Shown: positions 17,920 through 27,852 of the stretch, in pieces | Layout: each line of letters opens with the position of its first letter | Numbering within the stretch: position 1 is the stretch's first letter | Assembly (NCBI GenBank): GCA_963764585.1 | Contig: CAVXTB010000009.1 | Location: 62,001 to 126,000 of the forward strand | From: JAOPZW01 sp963764585 | Lineage (GTDB): Bacteria > Actinomycetota > Thermoleophilia > Solirubrobacterales > Solirubrobacteraceae | Length of the DNA: 64,000 nt | Direction: 5' to 3' | Notes under the pieces: generated by a model | Seen by the model: the letters and a program-made list of their open reading frames with translations, nothing else | What the model was told of the DNA's origin: nothing | The model's database searches: none | Made by a program: the position numbers and the translations under genes

Positions 17920-18675
17920 ATGCTGCTCGAAGGCAAGCGCGCCGTGATCTACGGCGGCGGTGGCGCGATCGGCGGCGCGGTGGCCAGGACGTTCGCGCGC
18001 GAGGGTGCGCGCGTCTTCCTCGCCGGGCGGACGCTGGAGAAGCTCGAGCGTGTCGCCGCGGACATCCGCGCCGCCGGCGGCCAGGTCGAGGTCGCCGAGG
18101 TCGACGCGCTCGACGAGCGCGCCGTCGACGACCACGCCGATGCCGTCGCCGCTGCCGCCGGCGGTATCGACATCTCCTTCGACCTCATCGCCCACGGCGA
18201 CGTGCAGGGCACCCCGATGGCCGAGATGGCGGTCGACGACTACCTGCGGCCGGTGGTCACTGCAGTGCGTACGTTCTTCCTCACTTCGCGCGCGGCGGCG
18301 CGCCACATGCGGCGCCAGCGCAGCGGGGTCATCCTCGTCTTCGGCGGCGAGGGCGACCCGCCACGGGGCTACCACCTCGGCGGGCTGCAGACGGCGTTTC
18401 ACGCGATGGAGGCGATGCGCCGCCAGCTGTCGATGGAGCTCGGCGCCGACGGCGTTCGTGTCGTGACGCTGCGTACTGGCGGCATCCCGGAGACGATCCC
18501 CGAGGGCTTCGAACGACGCGACGCGATCGTCTCGGGCATCGAGGGCTCGACGCTCCTGGGGCGGGCCGCCACGCTCGCGGACGTCGGCAACGTCGCCGCG
18601 TTCGTCGCCTCCGATCGTGCCCGGACCATGACGGCCGCCACGGCGAACGTCAGCTGCGGCACGCTCTACGACTGA
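17920..18675 (+). CDS. Atypical short-chain dehydrogenase/reductase lacking the catalytic Lys
   Basis: The 251-residue protein starts at ATG 17920 after the strong ribosome-binding site AAGGAGGAA. The Rossmann motif GGGGAIGGAVA and the AGRTLEKLERV turn indicate an NADP(H)-type SDR. The Tyr of the expected YxxxK catalytic motif occurs in RGYHLGGLQ, but the position of the Lys is Gly, and the NNAG-like motif is IAHGDV. The chain otherwise has normal SDR length, with C-terminal MTAATANVSCGTLYD replacing the usual INVDGG. It may bind nucleotide without classical catalysis or use another mechanism. Convergent with the MEDS gene. Confidence 0.75.
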   Translation: MLLEGKRAVIYGGGGAIGGAVARTFAREGARVFLAGRTLEKLERVAADIRAAGGQVEVAEVDALDERAVDDHADAVAAAAGGIDISFDLIAHGDVQGTPMAEMAVDDYLRPVVTAVRTFFLTSRAAARHMRRQRSGVILVFGGEGDPPRGYHLGGLQTAFHAMEAMRRQLSMELGADGVRVVTLRTGGIPETIPEGFERRDAIVSGIEGSTLLGRAATLADVGNVAAFVASDRARTMTAATANVSCGTLYD

Positions 18676-18690
18676 GCGAGCGCGTGTCCT

Positions 18691-19260
18691 CTAGGCGCGT
18701 TCGACCAGCGTGTAGCCGCCGCCCGCCTCCGGCACGAGCACGCCGTCGTGCATCTCGGTGACCTCGGCTAAACGGCCGAGCGCGCTCACCGCGTGCAGCG
18801 CGCCGACGACGTACGGGCACAGCGTCACGACCGGGCGGCCGTGGAAGGCCTCCTCCCACGCGCGCTCGTAGGCATCGACCGAGCGATAGAGCTCGTCGTC
18901 GGCGCCCGCCGCGAAGCGCGCGTACCACAACGCGCTGTAGCCCTCGCGCAGCGCGTCCTCCAGGCGCGCGCCCCAGTGCGCCGCCGACGCCTGCGGCGGC
19001 TCGTCGGGGTCGAACTCGACGACCTCGAGCACGCCGGCGTCCTCCAGTCCGGTGACGTCGAGCCCCGCCGCGGCGAACCGCTGGCGCGCGAGCTCGCGCT
19101 CGCCGATCCACGCGCGGTGCACGAGCAGCGCGCCGCGCTTGGCCCCGAGGGCGTAGAACGACGCGAGCACCGCCGGCAGCTCGCCCTCGTCGCGCAGCAG
19201 GACCGCCATGTGCGGGCACGAGCCGCGCTCGAGCGTCGCGGTCAGCGTGTCGTCGGCCAT
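18691..19260 (-). CDS. MEDS-domain protein (DcmR-like sensory domain)
   Basis: The 189-residue protein (MADDTLTATLERG) has the shape of a stand-alone MEDS domain: an opening CPHMAVLLRDEGELPAVLASFYALGAKRG segment (abridged here by position about 14-42), an internal EGYSALWYARFA, and VVTLCPY near the C-terminus. MEDS domains are predicted RecA-like sensory modules found with histidine kinases or anti-sigma partners. A TAGCAT -10-like hexamer 8 nt before the ATG suggests leaderless expression. It lies downstream of ettA and a 93-codon ORF on the same strand. No fused output domain is present. Confidence 0.62.
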   Translation of the reverse strand: MADDTLTATLERGSCPHMAVLLRDEGELPAVLASFYALGAKRGALLVHRAWIGERELARQRFAAAGLDVTGLEDAGVLEVVEFDPDEPPQASAAHWGARLEDALREGYSALWYARFAAGADDELYRSVDAYERAWEEAFHGRPVVTLCPYVVGALHAVSALGRLAEVTEMHDGVLVPEAGGGYTLVERA

Positions 19261-19304
19261 CGCGGCGCGAATGCTACGTGCCCGCGGCGGTCCCGCGGGA
19301 GCGG

Positions 19305-19586
19305 CTACCCGGCGAGCGCCGACGCGGGCAGGACGTAGTAGCGCTGCGGCGGGGCCGGCGGCGGTGCGACCCGGCGGCCCGGGCGAAGACCCCCGGCGGC
19401 CGGCGGCCGCGCGAGGCGAAGCTCGCCGCCGTTCTCGCGCACCCATGTGTCGACCGCCCGCAGGTCGGCGCCGTCGGCCTCGGCCCCGTGCGCATCCGGG
19501 CGCACCTTCCCGACGTAGCCGCGCGGCTTGCGGATGAAGCTGCCCGTGTCCGGCAGGCCGGCGACGTAGGTGCGAATGTCGGTCAT
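19305..19586 (-). CDS. Small hypothetical protein downstream of ettA
   Basis: A 93-residue frame begins 7 bp after the ettA stop. The first half (MTDIRTYVAGLPDTGSFIRK) looks like a folded protein, with RAVDTWVRENGGELRLARPP following; the C-terminal third is Pro/Arg rich and ends YYVLPASALAG. No domain was recognised. It has no ribosome-binding site; a TAGCCT hexamer sits 4 nt upstream. Position in an ettA-led run and a coding-like residue composition support it, but it could be spurious. Confidence 0.5.
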   Translation of the reverse strand: MTDIRTYVAGLPDTGSFIRKPRGYVGKVRPDAHGAEADGADLRAVDTWVRENGGELRLARPPAAGGLRPGRRVAPPPAPPQRYYVLPASALAG

Positions 19587-19593
19587 GGCGAGG

Positions 19594-21249
<1,656 letters not shown>

Positions 21250-21278
21250 CGCCCTGAGGGTAGCCGGGGGCACGCGAG

Positions 21279-22418
21279 TCAGCCCAGCAGCCGGGCGACC
21301 GCGAAGTCGTCGCCGCCCGTCTTCTGGCCGGCGACGACGATGCGCCCGTTGGGCGCCAGCGCGACGGCGTTGCCGAAGGTGGCCACGCCGAAGTCGACGG
21401 TCGCCTTGCCCGCGGTGCCGAAGGTGGCGTCCGGGGAGCCGTCGGCGTTGAGGCGCGCGACCGCGACGTCCTCGCTGGCCTGCGTGTAGCCGGCGACGAC
21501 GATCTTGCCGTCGGGCTGCAGGGCCGCGCCGCCCGCGAGGTCGGCGAGCGATCCGAAGTCGATCGTCGCGGTGCCGTCGCCGTCGAACGTCGCGTCCGGC
21601 GAGCCGTTCGGCGTCAGCCGCGTGACGGTCATCATCGCGCTTCCGCCGGCGTTGCCCGCGACGAGGATCTTGCGATCGGGCTGCACGAGCACGGCGCTCG
21701 CGCTGCCGCCGCCGGGGAGCGTCACGCGCCCGTCGCCGCCGAAGGCCGGGTCGAGCGCGCCGGTCGCCAGCAGGCGCGCGACCACGGCGCCGCCGGCCGA
21801 CGAGCGGCCGGCCACGAGGATGCGTCCGTTGGCCTGGCGCGCCATCGCCTCGCCGAAGTCGTCGCCGCCGAAGTCGACCGCGGCCTTGCCGGCGGTGCCG
21901 AAGCTCTTGTCGAGCAGGCCGTTGGCGTTCAGGCGCGCGACCTGGACGTTGCCGCCCTCGGGGCCCGAGAAGCCGGCGAGCAGGATCTTGCCGTTCGACA
22001 CGGCGACGACCGCCGTCGCGCGGCTGAGCGCACCCCAGCTGAAGACCTTCTTGCCGTCGTTCTCGAACGACGTGTCGAGCGAGCCGTTGGGCTTCAGGCG
22101 CGCGACGGCGACGCGCAGGTCCGAGTCTCCGGCGAGCACGATCTTGCCGTCGGACTGCAGCGCCGCACCGTAGACGGACTCGACGTCGCCGCCGAAGTCG
22201 ATCACGCGCTTGCCGCCCGACCCGAACGTGGTGTCGAGCGTGCCGTTGGTCCGCAGGCGCGCGACGCAGAAGGAGCTCGCGGCGGCACCGCCACCGGCGA
22301 CCACGATCCGCCCGTTGGGCTGGACCAGCACGACGCGCGCCGCGTCGGTGCCGCCGAAGTTGATCGTCTTCTTCCCGCCGCTGCCGAAGGTCGTGTCGAG
22401 GCCACCAGGGTTTGCCAT
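21279..22418 (-). CDS. Delta-60 repeat protein
   Basis: The 379-residue protein consists of seven repeats of about 52-55 residues, each opening with LD(T/P)(T/S)FG-GGK-type motifs (LDTTFGSGGKKTINFGG, LDKSFGTAGKAAVDFGG, PDATFGTAGKATVDFG) and continuing with LQPDGKIVVAG and VARL. This is the delta-60 repeat, predicted to form a beta-propeller. The ATG at 22416-22418 gives MANPGGLDTTFG with no signal peptide; a TACGGT hexamer 6 nt upstream suggests a leaderless transcript. Family members are often huge surface proteins, so this short, apparently signal-less form is unusual. Function unknown. Confidence 0.82.
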   Translation of the reverse strand: MANPGGLDTTFGSGGKKTINFGGTDAARVVLVQPNGRIVVAGGGAAASSFCVARLRTNGTLDTTFGSGGKRVIDFGGDVESVYGAALQSDGKIVLAGDSDLRVAVARLKPNGSLDTSFENDGKKVFSWGALSRATAVVAVSNGKILLAGFSGPEGGNVQVARLNANGLLDKSFGTAGKAAVDFGGDDFGEAMARQANGRILVAGRSSAGGAVVARLLATGALDPAFGGDGRVTLPGGGSASAVLVQPDRKILVAGNAGGSAMMTVTRLTPNGSPDATFDGDGTATIDFGSLADLAGGAALQPDGKIVVAGYTQASEDVAVARLNADGSPDATFGTAGKATVDFGVATFGNAVALAPNGRIVVAGQKTGGDDFAVARLLG

Positions 22419-22507
22419 GGGCCGACCGTACCCTGGCATGCAGCGTGCCTGCCACCCTCGAGGATGCGCGCACGCACGATTGACCTCGCTCCCCGCCGCG
22501 CGAGAGC

Positions 22508-23209
22508 GTGGCGCCATGTCCGCGACCGATCCCGCCGCCCGAGCCGACGCCTCCGGCGCCCGACGATTCGACGGAGCACAAGTCCGCCGCGCACAACCCT
22601 TGGTTGTGGGCCACGGCCGCCGTCGCCGTCATCGCGATCGCCCTCGGCGTCTGGGCCCTGAACGAGCGCTCGAACGCCGACGACGCGAAGTCCGACCTCC
22701 AGGCCCAGGAGCAGAAGGCCCCTCCGTCGAGCACGACCGCGGTCACCGTCACGACGCCGACGAGCACGGGGGAGACGCAGACCGCCACGCAGGAGGAGGA
22801 CAAGGGCGTCAGCGCCGGCGCCATCGCCGCTGCCGTCGCGGCGTTCGCCGCCGCCCGCAAGCAGCTGAACGAGAACGACGCCCAGGTGCAGGAGCTCGAG
22901 GCCGACGTCGACAAGGCCAACGCCGAGGCCGACAAGGCACAGAAGGACGCCGACAAGGCCAAGGACCAGGCGAGCAGCGCATCCGACGCCCAGAAGAAGG
23001 CCGAGGCCGAGGCCGCGCAGGCAGATGCCGAGAAGCGTCAGCTCCGCGCCAAGGCCGAGGCGGCAGCGAACTGCGCGAAGTCGATGCTCGAGATCGTCGG
23101 CGAGATCCCCAGCGCCGGGAGCCTCGACGAAGGGCTCCAGAAGGCCGCCGAGGACATCAAGGCGATGGCGCCGAAGTGCAAGGACTCGGTGGCGTCGGCG
23201 GGCAGCTGA
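22508..23209 (+). CDS. Membrane-anchored coiled-coil protein of unknown function
   Basis: The 233-residue protein (GTG start) has a short Pro-rich cytoplasmic N-terminus, one membrane helix (about residues 32-51, WLWATAAVAVIAIALGVWAL), a Thr/Ser-rich stretch, and a long Ala/Lys/Glu/Asp coiled coil (about 110-190; KANAEADKAQKDADKAKDQ). The C-terminal domain contains two Cys residues (NCAKSML and APKCKDS), possibly a disulfide outside the membrane. No family was recognised. It is transcribed toward the ABC exporter genes that begin 32 bp downstream; co-transcription is possible. Confidence 0.68.
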   Translation: MAPCPRPIPPPEPTPPAPDDSTEHKSAAHNPWLWATAAVAVIAIALGVWALNERSNADDAKSDLQAQEQKAPPSSTTAVTVTTPTSTGETQTATQEEDKGVSAGAIAAAVAAFAAARKQLNENDAQVQELEADVDKANAEADKAQKDADKAKDQASSASDAQKKAEAEAAQADAEKRQLRAKAEAAANCAKSMLEIVGEIPSAGSLDEGLQKAAEDIKAMAPKCKDSVASAGS

Positions 23210-23241
23210 CGTCGCACGCCGTCGCTCGCTACGTTCAGGCG

Positions 23242-24132
23242 GTGCCCCAGGGCCTCGCCATCCGCCTGCGCGGCGTCGTCAAGCGCTACGGCCCCATCAC
23301 CGCGGTCGACGGCCTGGACCTCGACGTGCCCGAGGGCACGTGCGTCGGCCTGCTCGGCCCCAACGGCGCCGGCAAGACGACGACGATGAAGATGCTCACC
23401 GCGCAGGCGATCGCCGACGAGGGCGAGCTCGAGGTGCTCGGCCACGTGCTGCCCAGGGACTCGAAGGCCGCGCGCGCCGAGTGCGGCGTCGTGCCGCAGC
23501 TCGACAACCTCGACGTCACGCTGACCACCGAGCAGAACCTGCTCGTCTTCGCGCACCTCTACCGGATCGGCCGCCACGAGCGGAAGGCCGCGATCGAGTG
23601 GGCGCTCGATCTCGCCAACCTGCGCGACCGGCGCGACACGCGGGTGGACAAGCTGTCGGGCGGCATGCGCCGGCGGCTGCTGATCGCTCGCGCGCTCGTG
23701 CACCGGCCGCGGCTGATCCTCCTCGACGAGCCGACCGTCGGCCTGGACCCGCAGGTGCGCCAGGAGCTGTGGGCGCTCATCGACAACCTGCGCAGCGAGG
23801 GCACGTCGATCCTCATGTCGACGCACTACATCGAGGAGGCCCAGCGCCTCGCCGACACGGTGACCATCATGTCGCACGGCAAGGCGGTCGCCGTCGGGCC
23901 GCCGGCGGCGCTGGTGGCCGAGCACGCCGGGCGCGAGGCGGTCGAGGTCTACGGGCCGCCGGCGCAGCTGGTCGAGGTCGAGGCCGCGGCGCGCGCGAAC
24001 GGCGCGCGCACGCGCCGCACGGGCACCAGCGTGTCGATCCTCGGCGGCGACGGCTACGACGTCGAGGGCGAGCGACGGGCGGCCAACCTCGAGGACGTGT
24101 TCGTGCTGCTGACTGGGGAGGAGATCGAATGA
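23242..24132 (+). CDS. ABC-2 type exporter ATPase (NodI/DrrA-like)
   Basis: The 296-residue ATPase starts at GTG 23242 (VPQGLAIRLRGVVKRYG). Walker A is GPNGAGKTTTMKML, the signature LSGGMRRRLLIARAL, Walker B LILLDEPTVGLDPQ, followed by the switch His in LMSTHYIEEA. A C-terminal domain of about 80 residues with EVYGPPAQLVEVEAAA is as in NodI and DrrA, ATPases of lipid, oligosaccharide or drug exporters. Its stop overlaps the permease ATG by 4 bp. The exported substrate is not evident. Confidence 0.87.
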   Translation: MPQGLAIRLRGVVKRYGPITAVDGLDLDVPEGTCVGLLGPNGAGKTTTMKMLTAQAIADEGELEVLGHVLPRDSKAARAECGVVPQLDNLDVTLTTEQNLLVFAHLYRIGRHERKAAIEWALDLANLRDRRDTRVDKLSGGMRRRLLIARALVHRPRLILLDEPTVGLDPQVRQELWALIDNLRSEGTSILMSTHYIEEAQRLADTVTIMSHGKAVAVGPPAALVAEHAGREAVEVYGPPAQLVEVEAAARANGARTRRTGTSVSILGGDGYDVEGERRAANLEDVFVLLTGEEIE

Positions 24133-24899
24133 GGGGCCGGCTGGAGCCCTCGGCGCTGAGCGGCGTGCTCGTGCGCGAGGTCGTCAACTTCTCGTCGTTC
24201 TGGAAGTCGACGACGTTCTCGTCGACCGTCCAGCCGACGATCTACCTGATCGCCTTCGGGTTCGGGTTCGGCTCGCTGGTGTCGACGGTGGACGGCTACG
24301 ACTACGTCGAGTTCGTCGCCACCGGCACCGTGGCCACCGGCGTGCTCTTCGCGAGCGTCTTCCCGGCGATGTTCGGGACCTTCGTCAAGTACCAGTTCCA
24401 GCGCACCTACGACGCGATCCTGGCCGCGCCGGTCGACGTCGAGGAGCTCGTCACCGCCGAGACGCTGTGGATCGCTGCACGCGCCGGCACCTACGGCAGC
24501 GTCCCGCTGCTCGTCGGCATGGTCTTCGGCCTCGACCCCGCATGGGGGATGCTGACGGTGCCGTTCATCGGCTTCATCGCGGGCTTCGGCTGGGGCGCGT
24601 GCGGGATCATGATCGCCGCGATCGTGAAGTCGATCGACGGCTTCAGCTATGTCAGCGCGGCCGTGCTGACGCCGCTGTTCCTCGTCGCCGGCACGTTCTT
24701 CCCGCTCAGCCAGCTGCCCGAGTGGGCGCAGGTGCTGGGCAACTTCAATCCGTTGTACCACTGCGTCCAGCTCGTGCGCGACGCCTCCTTCGGCTGGCAG
24801 GGGTGGGCGGACGTCGGCCACCTCGCGGTGCTCGTCGGGTTCGCGATCGTGATGTGGCGGCTGGCGATCGTGCTGCTGCAGCGGCGGCTGATCGACTGA
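24129..24899 (+). CDS. ABC-2 type exporter permease (NodJ-like)
   Basis: The 256-residue protein has six predicted membrane helices. It starts at the ATG overlapping the ATPase stop (24129-24132). NodJ-like features are WKSTTFSSTVQPTIYLIAFGFGFG, QFQRTYDAILAAPVDVEELVTAE (abridged; about residues 95-117) and LTPLFLVAGTFFPLSQLPEW with NFNPLYHCVQLVR near the C-terminus, the conserved ABC-2 motif. With the preceding ATPase it forms a complete exporter. Confidence 0.88.
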   Translation: MRGRLEPSALSGVLVREVVNFSSFWKSTTFSSTVQPTIYLIAFGFGFGSLVSTVDGYDYVEFVATGTVATGVLFASVFPAMFGTFVKYQFQRTYDAILAAPVDVEELVTAETLWIAARAGTYGSVPLLVGMVFGLDPAWGMLTVPFIGFIAGFGWGACGIMIAAIVKSIDGFSYVSAAVLTPLFLVAGTFFPLSQLPEWAQVLGNFNPLYHCVQLVRDASFGWQGWADVGHLAVLVGFAIVMWRLAIVLLQRRLID

Positions 24900-24993
24900 G
24901 CTGGTCGTCCGCCTTTGCCAGCTGCTCGGCGCGGCCAGGGCACTGAGGGGGAGAAGCCGCTGCGGTCGCGCCGCCGTGGCGTCATGCGGCTCC

Positions 24994-25013
24994 GCTCGTG
25001 CGGCCGCACGAGC
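24994..25013. terminator. 20-bp perfect palindrome between convergent genes
   Basis: GCTCGTGCGG followed directly by its exact complement CCGCACGAGC, located midway in the 201-bp space between the plus-strand permease (ends 24899) and the minus-strand SDR (ends 25101). The rest of this intergenic stretch shows no gene. A bidirectional terminator or a protein-binding site are both possible; there is no T-run on either side. Confidence 0.45.
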
Positions 25014-25100
25014 GCCCTGCGCCCCAACGCACGCGCCTCTGCGCAGACACCGCACCCGGGGACCCCGCGGCCGCCGGCGACGGCGGGACGGCTCACACCC

Positions 25101-25967
25101 TCAATGCCCTGGCTGCGAATCGTCGCTCGCGGGGGCGGATGACCCGAGCGCGAACGCCTCCGGCTGCGAGCCGTCGACGTCGGTGAACCCGTACTCGCGC
25201 GCGAGATCGCCCGCGGTGAGCAGCGAGCCCGAGCGCGCGCGGCGGTCCGGGTCGGCCGCGAGGTGGGCGAGGGCGCGGCCGAGGTACTCGGGCGACTCGG
25301 TCACCGACAGGTCGAACGGCTGCGCGGCGTGCGCGGCCATCACCCGCTCGGTGCGCATGAAGCCCGGCGCGATGGCGACCGACGTGACGCCGCGGTCGCG
25401 CAGGTCGCGCGCCATGGCGAAGGCGAAGCGCGCGATGCACGCCTTGGCCGCGTCGTAGATCGCATTGCCCATGTACGCGTCGCGCGCCCAGGCGATCGTG
25501 CAGGCGACGAGGGCGCCGTCGGCGAGCAGCGGCGCCGCGCGGCAGCTCGTCAGCAGCGTCGGCCACACGCCCGCGCCGAACATCCCGTCCCAGCGCTGCT
25601 GCAGCGGCTGCTCCCAGAACGGCGCGTCGAAGCGCGCCTCGTCGTAGCGCTCGTAGCCGCCCCAGGCGTTGTTGACGAGCACGTCCAGGCGCCCGTGATC
25701 GCGCCTGATGCGCGCGACCAGATCGTCGACCTGCGCCGGGTCGGTGTGGTCGCAGACGACGCCGATGCCCGTGCCGCCGCGCGCGCTGACCTCCGCGGCG
25801 CTGTCCTCGACGGTGCCGGGCATGTCGTCGGTACGCGCGCCCGCGCGCGAGGAGCGCCCGGTGACGTACACGGTGGCGCCGGCCGAGCCGAGGACGGCGG
25901 CGATGGCCGCTCCGGCGCCGCGGCTGGCGCCGGTGACGAGGGCGATGCGATCGGAGAGGTCGGGCAT
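25101..25967 (-). CDS. Short-chain dehydrogenase/reductase
   Basis: The 288-residue protein starts at ATG 25965-25967 (MPDLSDRIALVTGASRGAG). It has the cofactor motif TGASRGAGAAIA, the structural NNAWGG motif, and the catalytic YDAAKA (YxxxK); the catalytic Ser position is in ALVACTIAWA, where Thr replaces Ser. The C-terminal 60 residues (SLLTAGDLAREYGFTDVDG) extend the core, as in SDRs near human DHRS1. A TAGTAT -10 hexamer 7 nt upstream points to a leaderless transcript. It is divergent from the TetR gene at 25996, a likely regulator. Confidence 0.85.
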   Translation of the reverse strand: MPDLSDRIALVTGASRGAGAAIAAVLGSAGATVYVTGRSSRAGARTDDMPGTVEDSAAEVSARGGTGIGVVCDHTDPAQVDDLVARIRRDHGRLDVLVNNAWGGYERYDEARFDAPFWEQPLQQRWDGMFGAGVWPTLLTSCRAAPLLADGALVACTIAWARDAYMGNAIYDAAKACIARFAFAMARDLRDRGVTSVAIAPGFMRTERVMAAHAAQPFDLSVTESPEYLGRALAHLAADPDRRARSGSLLTAGDLAREYGFTDVDGSQPEAFALGSSAPASDDSQPGH

Positions 25968-25974
25968 CGATGAA

Positions 25975-25984
25975 ATACTAAACG
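25975..25984. promoter_or_regulatory. Divergent promoter of SDR and TetR genes
   Basis: The string atacTAaacg gives TAGTAT on the minus strand (7 nt before the SDR ATG) and TAAACG on the plus strand (11 nt before the TetR ATG), sharing the central TA. The plus-strand hexamer lacks the final T, and an AAGG ribosome-binding site is present for the TetR gene. The 28-bp gap between the two starts is AT-rich compared with its surroundings. Confidence 0.45.
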
Positions 25985-25995
25985 AAGGTTCACAA

Positions 25996-26577
25996 ATGCC
26001 TGCCGGTCGCCCGCGCACACGCACCGACGACGAGCTGCTGGACGCCGCCTTCCGCGCGGTCGGGGCGGTCGGCCCCGCGCGCCTGACGCTGGCCGACGTC
26101 GCCCGCGAGGCGGGCGTGGCCCCGGCGACGCTCGTGCAGCGCTTCGGCTCCAAGCGCGCGCTGCTCGTCGCCGCGGCCGCGCGCGCCGCCCGGCGCGCCG
26201 CGCACGCGCTGCCGGCACCCGACGGTGCGCCGCTGACCGCTCTCACCGAAGGCCTCGTCGCCCTCACCGAGCCCGTCCGCGATCCCGCCGCGTTCGCCAA
26301 TCACCTCGCGCTGCTGCAGCTCGACCTCGCCGACCCGGAGCTGCGCGCGCTGGCCGTCGCGCACGCGCGCGGGCTGCGGCGCGCGATCCGCAAGCTGCTC
26401 GACGCCGCCGTGAAAGACGGCCAGCTCGAGCCCTGCGACACGAAGGCCCTCGCCGACGCCGTACACGCGACGTTCCACGGCGCGCAGCTCGATTGGGCGG
26501 TCGATCGCCGCGGCTCGCTGGCCGCTCGCGTGCGTGGCGCGCTCGCGGTCGTGCTCGCCCCGAGGTGTCCAAGATGA
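25996..26577 (+). CDS. TetR-family transcriptional regulator
   Basis: The 193-residue protein (ATG 25996, MPAGRPRTRTDDELLDAAF) has the N-terminal TetR helix-turn-helix: LTLADVAREAGVAPATLVQRFGSKRALLVAAA, shown here in pieces about residues 32-63. The C-terminal ligand domain contains ALTEPVRDPAAFANHLALL and ends AVVLAPRCPR. It is divergently transcribed from the SDR 28 bp away, the usual arrangement for a TetR repressor and its target. Confidence 0.87.
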   Translation: MPAGRPRTRTDDELLDAAFRAVGAVGPARLTLADVAREAGVAPATLVQRFGSKRALLVAAAARAARRAAHALPAPDGAPLTALTEGLVALTEPVRDPAAFANHLALLQLDLADPELRALAVAHARGLRRAIRKLLDAAVKDGQLEPCDTKALADAVHATFHGAQLDWAVDRRGSLAARVRGALAVVLAPRCPR

Positions 26578-26604
26578 GCCTCTCGGCGCTATCGTCGGTT
26601 CTTC

Positions 26605-27852
26605 ATGCCTGGAGTGCTCGACGTCGAGCAGGCGCTGCTGCTGCTGGAGCTCGACCCGCCCTTTGATCAGCGCGACGTGCAGCTCGCGCGCCGCCGGCTG
26701 GCCAAGGTCTGGCACCCCGACCTCGCGCCGCCCGGGCGCCAGTTCGAGCACGAGCGCCATCTGAAGGCGATCAACGAGGCCGCCGACCAGCTCATCTCGC
26801 TGGCCGAGGGCTCGCGCGGCGGCCGCGTCTCGAGGAACGCCGTCAAGGTCAGCGCCGCGGCCGCGCGCAAGGCGCGCGCCGAGGAGGGCCGGCGCGCCTA
26901 CGAGGCCGAGCAGCGCCGCCGCGAGCACGAGGCCGACCGGCGCAAGCACGACCCCTTCGGCTCGCGCGTGCCCGACCACTCGGTCGTGCACCGCTACGCG
27001 CGCTGCCTGAGCTACCCCGAGTGGGGCGTGGGCTCGGTGACCGGCATCTACTTCACCGGCGACGGCGACGACGTCCAGCAGTGGGCGCGCGTGAAGTTCG
27101 CGCCCGGCGTGCGAACGGTCCCGGCCGGATCGCTGCAGTTCGTCGACTTCTCCAAGCCCGATCCCGGCGCCGAGCGCGTGCAGCGCTTCATGACGGCCGC
27201 CCAGCACGCGATGGCCGAGGGCGATTACCCGCTGGCCGCCAAGCGCCTGGTCTACGCGCGCGACGCCGAGCCGACCAACGCCGCGGTGCTGCGGCTCATG
27301 ACGCTCGCGTTCTGGCAGGGCGGCGACCTGCCCGCGGCCGGCCGCGCCGTGCGCGACTGGGCGCGCGTCGACGGCGACCGCCCGGCGGCCCACCGCTTCG
27401 CCGCGCGCATCTACGAGGACATGGGCGCGATCGACCTCGCCGCCGAGGCGGCCGACCGCGCCGCCGCGCGCGGGCCGCAGGACGCCGACGCGTGGGAGCG
27501 CGTCGGCCGGCTGCGCCTGCGCCTCATGGACCGCGCCGCCGCCATCGCCGCGCTCGAGCGCGCCCGGCGCATCGCGCCGAGCGTCGACGGCCTGCTCGAC
27601 CTCGCGCTGGCCCATCACCTCGCCGGCGACCTCGGCGCGGAGGTCACCGCCACCGAGCAGGCCACCCATCTCGATCCCGCGTCGGCTGCCGCGTGGGCGC
27701 GCTACGCCCACGCGCTGGCGCGCACCGATCGCGTGTCCGACGCGATCGCCGCCTCCGAGCGCGCCCTCGACCTCGATCGCGACAACGGCGAGGTCGCCGA
27801 TCTCCTCGAACGGCTGCGCGCCGCCCAGCCGCGCGTGCTGCCGGCCGCGTGA
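26605..27852 (+). CDS. J-domain-like protein with tetratricopeptide repeats
   Basis: The 415-residue protein has an N-terminal DnaJ-like domain with the HPD motif intact at residues 37-39 (RRLAKVWHPDLAP), then a charged Arg/Glu/Ala helix (about 85-115), a central segment with YPEWGVGSVTGIYFTGDGDD, and about five TPR units from residue 195 to the end. HPD motifs stimulate Hsp70 ATPase, so this may be an Hsp70 co-chaperone. TATCGT 9 nt before the ATG suggests a leaderless mRNA. Its TGA overlaps the GTG of the next gene by 4 bp. Confidence 0.78.
   Translation: MPGVLDVEQALLLLELDPPFDQRDVQLARRRLAKVWHPDLAPPGRQFEHERHLKAINEAADQLISLAEGSRGGRVSRNAVKVSAAAARKARAEEGRRAYEAEQRRREHEADRRKHDPFGSRVPDHSVVHRYARCLSYPEWGVGSVTGIYFTGDGDDVQQWARVKFAPGVRTVPAGSLQFVDFSKPDPGAERVQRFMTAAQHAMAEGDYPLAAKRLVYARDAEPTNAAVLRLMTLAFWQGGDLPAAGRAVRDWARVDGDRPAAHRFAARIYEDMGAIDLAAEAADRAAARGPQDADAWERVGRLRLRLMDRAAAIAALERARRIAPSVDGLLDLALAHHLAGDLGAEVTATEQATHLDPASAAAWARYAHALARTDRVSDAIAASERALDLDRDNGEVADLLERLRAAQPRVLPAA

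Noticed and set aside
24900..25100. Short gene in the intergenic space after the ABC permease
   Set aside because: Frames here are short, Arg/Pro-rich and broken by the 20-bp palindrome; no start signal.
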